The position numbers and the translations under genes are program-made. From Akkermansiaceae bacterium (GTDB taxonomy: Bacteria; Verrucomicrobiota; Verrucomicrobiia; Verrucomicrobiales; Akkermansiaceae), in NCBI GenBank assembly GCA_018402445.1, contig JAGYIT010000007.1, positions 992,001 to 1,056,000 of the forward strand: a DNA stretch of 64,000 bases, read 5' to 3'. Position 1 is the stretch's first letter; each line of letters starts with the position of its first letter. This document shows, piece after piece, positions 63,789 to 64,000 of the stretch. The notes below the pieces were generated by a model. That model was not told where the DNA came from. It made no database searches and was given only the letters and a program-made list of their open reading frames with translations.

Positions 63789-63809
63789 GACAGGTAGTAG
63801 CGATACGAG

Positions 63810-63943
63810 ATACGAGCGGTGATGGCGGCTCTTTTCAAGAGTTTGGGCCTGATAAGTGAGGCAGCTCTCGCCTTTTTGGCCGGTTCATGCGGACTGAAGG
63901 CGTAGATGAACACGTTCGTGTCCATGAAATATTCAACGCTCAT
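63810..63943 (-). pseudogene. PIN-domain toxin, truncated
   Basis: The ATG at 63943 gives MSVEYFMDTNVFIYAFSPHE, with the first acidic PIN residue (DTNVFIYAF), then PAKKARAASLI. After that the similarity stops and unrelated residues follow, so only about 32 codons are left. It overlaps the upstream antitoxin end by 11 nt. The DUF1587 gene starts shortly after. Confidence 0.6.
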
Positions 63944-64000
63944 TCATGTCGTCCCGTGTGAATTTCCGGTCGAAGCTCAGATGCTTGGATAGGTTATTGA
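63933..64000 (-). CDS. Antitoxin C-terminus (edge of window)
   Basis: The last 21 codons, NNLSKHLSFDRKFTRDDMNE, then R and TGA, resemble the end of small AbrB/RHH-type antitoxins that precede PIN toxins. The gene begins outside the window. The stop overlaps the PIN start, the usual type II toxin-antitoxin layout. Confidence 0.45.
   Translation of the reverse strand, partial: NNLSKHLSFDRKFTRDDMNER

Noticed and set aside
1-64000. tRNA, rRNA, CRISPR array or riboswitch
   Set aside because: I looked at all gaps and saw no cloverleaf with a CCA end, no rRNA-like block, no regular spacer-repeat array, and no recognised aptamer. A covariance-model scan would be needed to be certain.

Overview
The window is GC-rich chromosomal DNA. 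It fits a Verrucomicrobiota bacterium of the Luteolibacter/Verrucomicrobiaceae kind. The evidence is a PEP-CTERM-tailed secreted protein, a paired DUF1552 protein and DUF1587/1592/1588/1585-type cytochrome, c-type cytochrome and beta-propeller proteins, the 'DPDGDGRSNYEEYALGGDP' type C-terminus, and weak or absent Shine-Dalgarno sequences. This placement is inferred from gene content only.

Layout. 1-3.0 kb (minus): start of a secreted FG-GAP protein, aroB and a glycerate kinase. 3.0-5.3 kb (plus): information-processing cluster rplY-pth-rpsF-ssb with a good promoter and two terminators. 5.4-13.5 kb (plus): secretion/envelope cassette of a TonB-receptor-like barrel without a plug, a choice-of-anchor-type propeller protein, a large lamin-tail-like multidomain protein and a PEP-CTERM protein; the two middle genes carry several frameshifts. 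13.7-17.1 kb (minus): purD-pyrR-membrane protein-pyrB nucleotide operon. 17.2-23.6 kb: two lipoproteins, a LON-domain protein, Mrp-type Fe-S carrier, GT2 glycosyltransferase, L,D-transpeptidase, rpsT and a zinc-ribbon protein. 23.7-27.2 kb: beta-CASP metallo-hydrolase, DUF1573 protein, a truncated secreted gene and a REP-associated (RAYT) transposase. 27.4-31.3 kb: thrB-thrC, convergent with recJ. 31.5-39.3 kb: a large glucosidase, an SDR/DUF2867 protein and a proB-proA-ADP-ribosylglycohydrolase operon. 39.5-45.1 kb: a seven-gene Mrp/Mnh Na+/H+ antiporter operon. 45-54.3 kb (minus): OmpA-like protein, propeller plus cytochrome pair, hisC, ArsC-like, nuclease, M23 peptidase and MFS transporter. 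54.5-60.1 kb (plus): tripartite RND efflux operon. 60.2-64 kb (minus): DUF1552/DUF1592 pair and the edge of a toxin-antitoxin locus.

Themes. About a dozen single-base indels break otherwise convincing reading frames, including in purD, a key purine-synthesis gene. Several lie in homopolymers, so many are probably assembly errors rather than true pseudogenes. The most unusual non-coding signal is a set of six AT-rich or degenerate tracts phased in heptanucleotides, each lying directly upstream of, or running into, a start codon. There are also RAYT-type inverted repeats in three intergenic gaps, a duplicated 51-nt hairpin element and a stray copy of the ssb 3' end. I found no CRISPR array, rRNA or tRNA, and no complete defence island.
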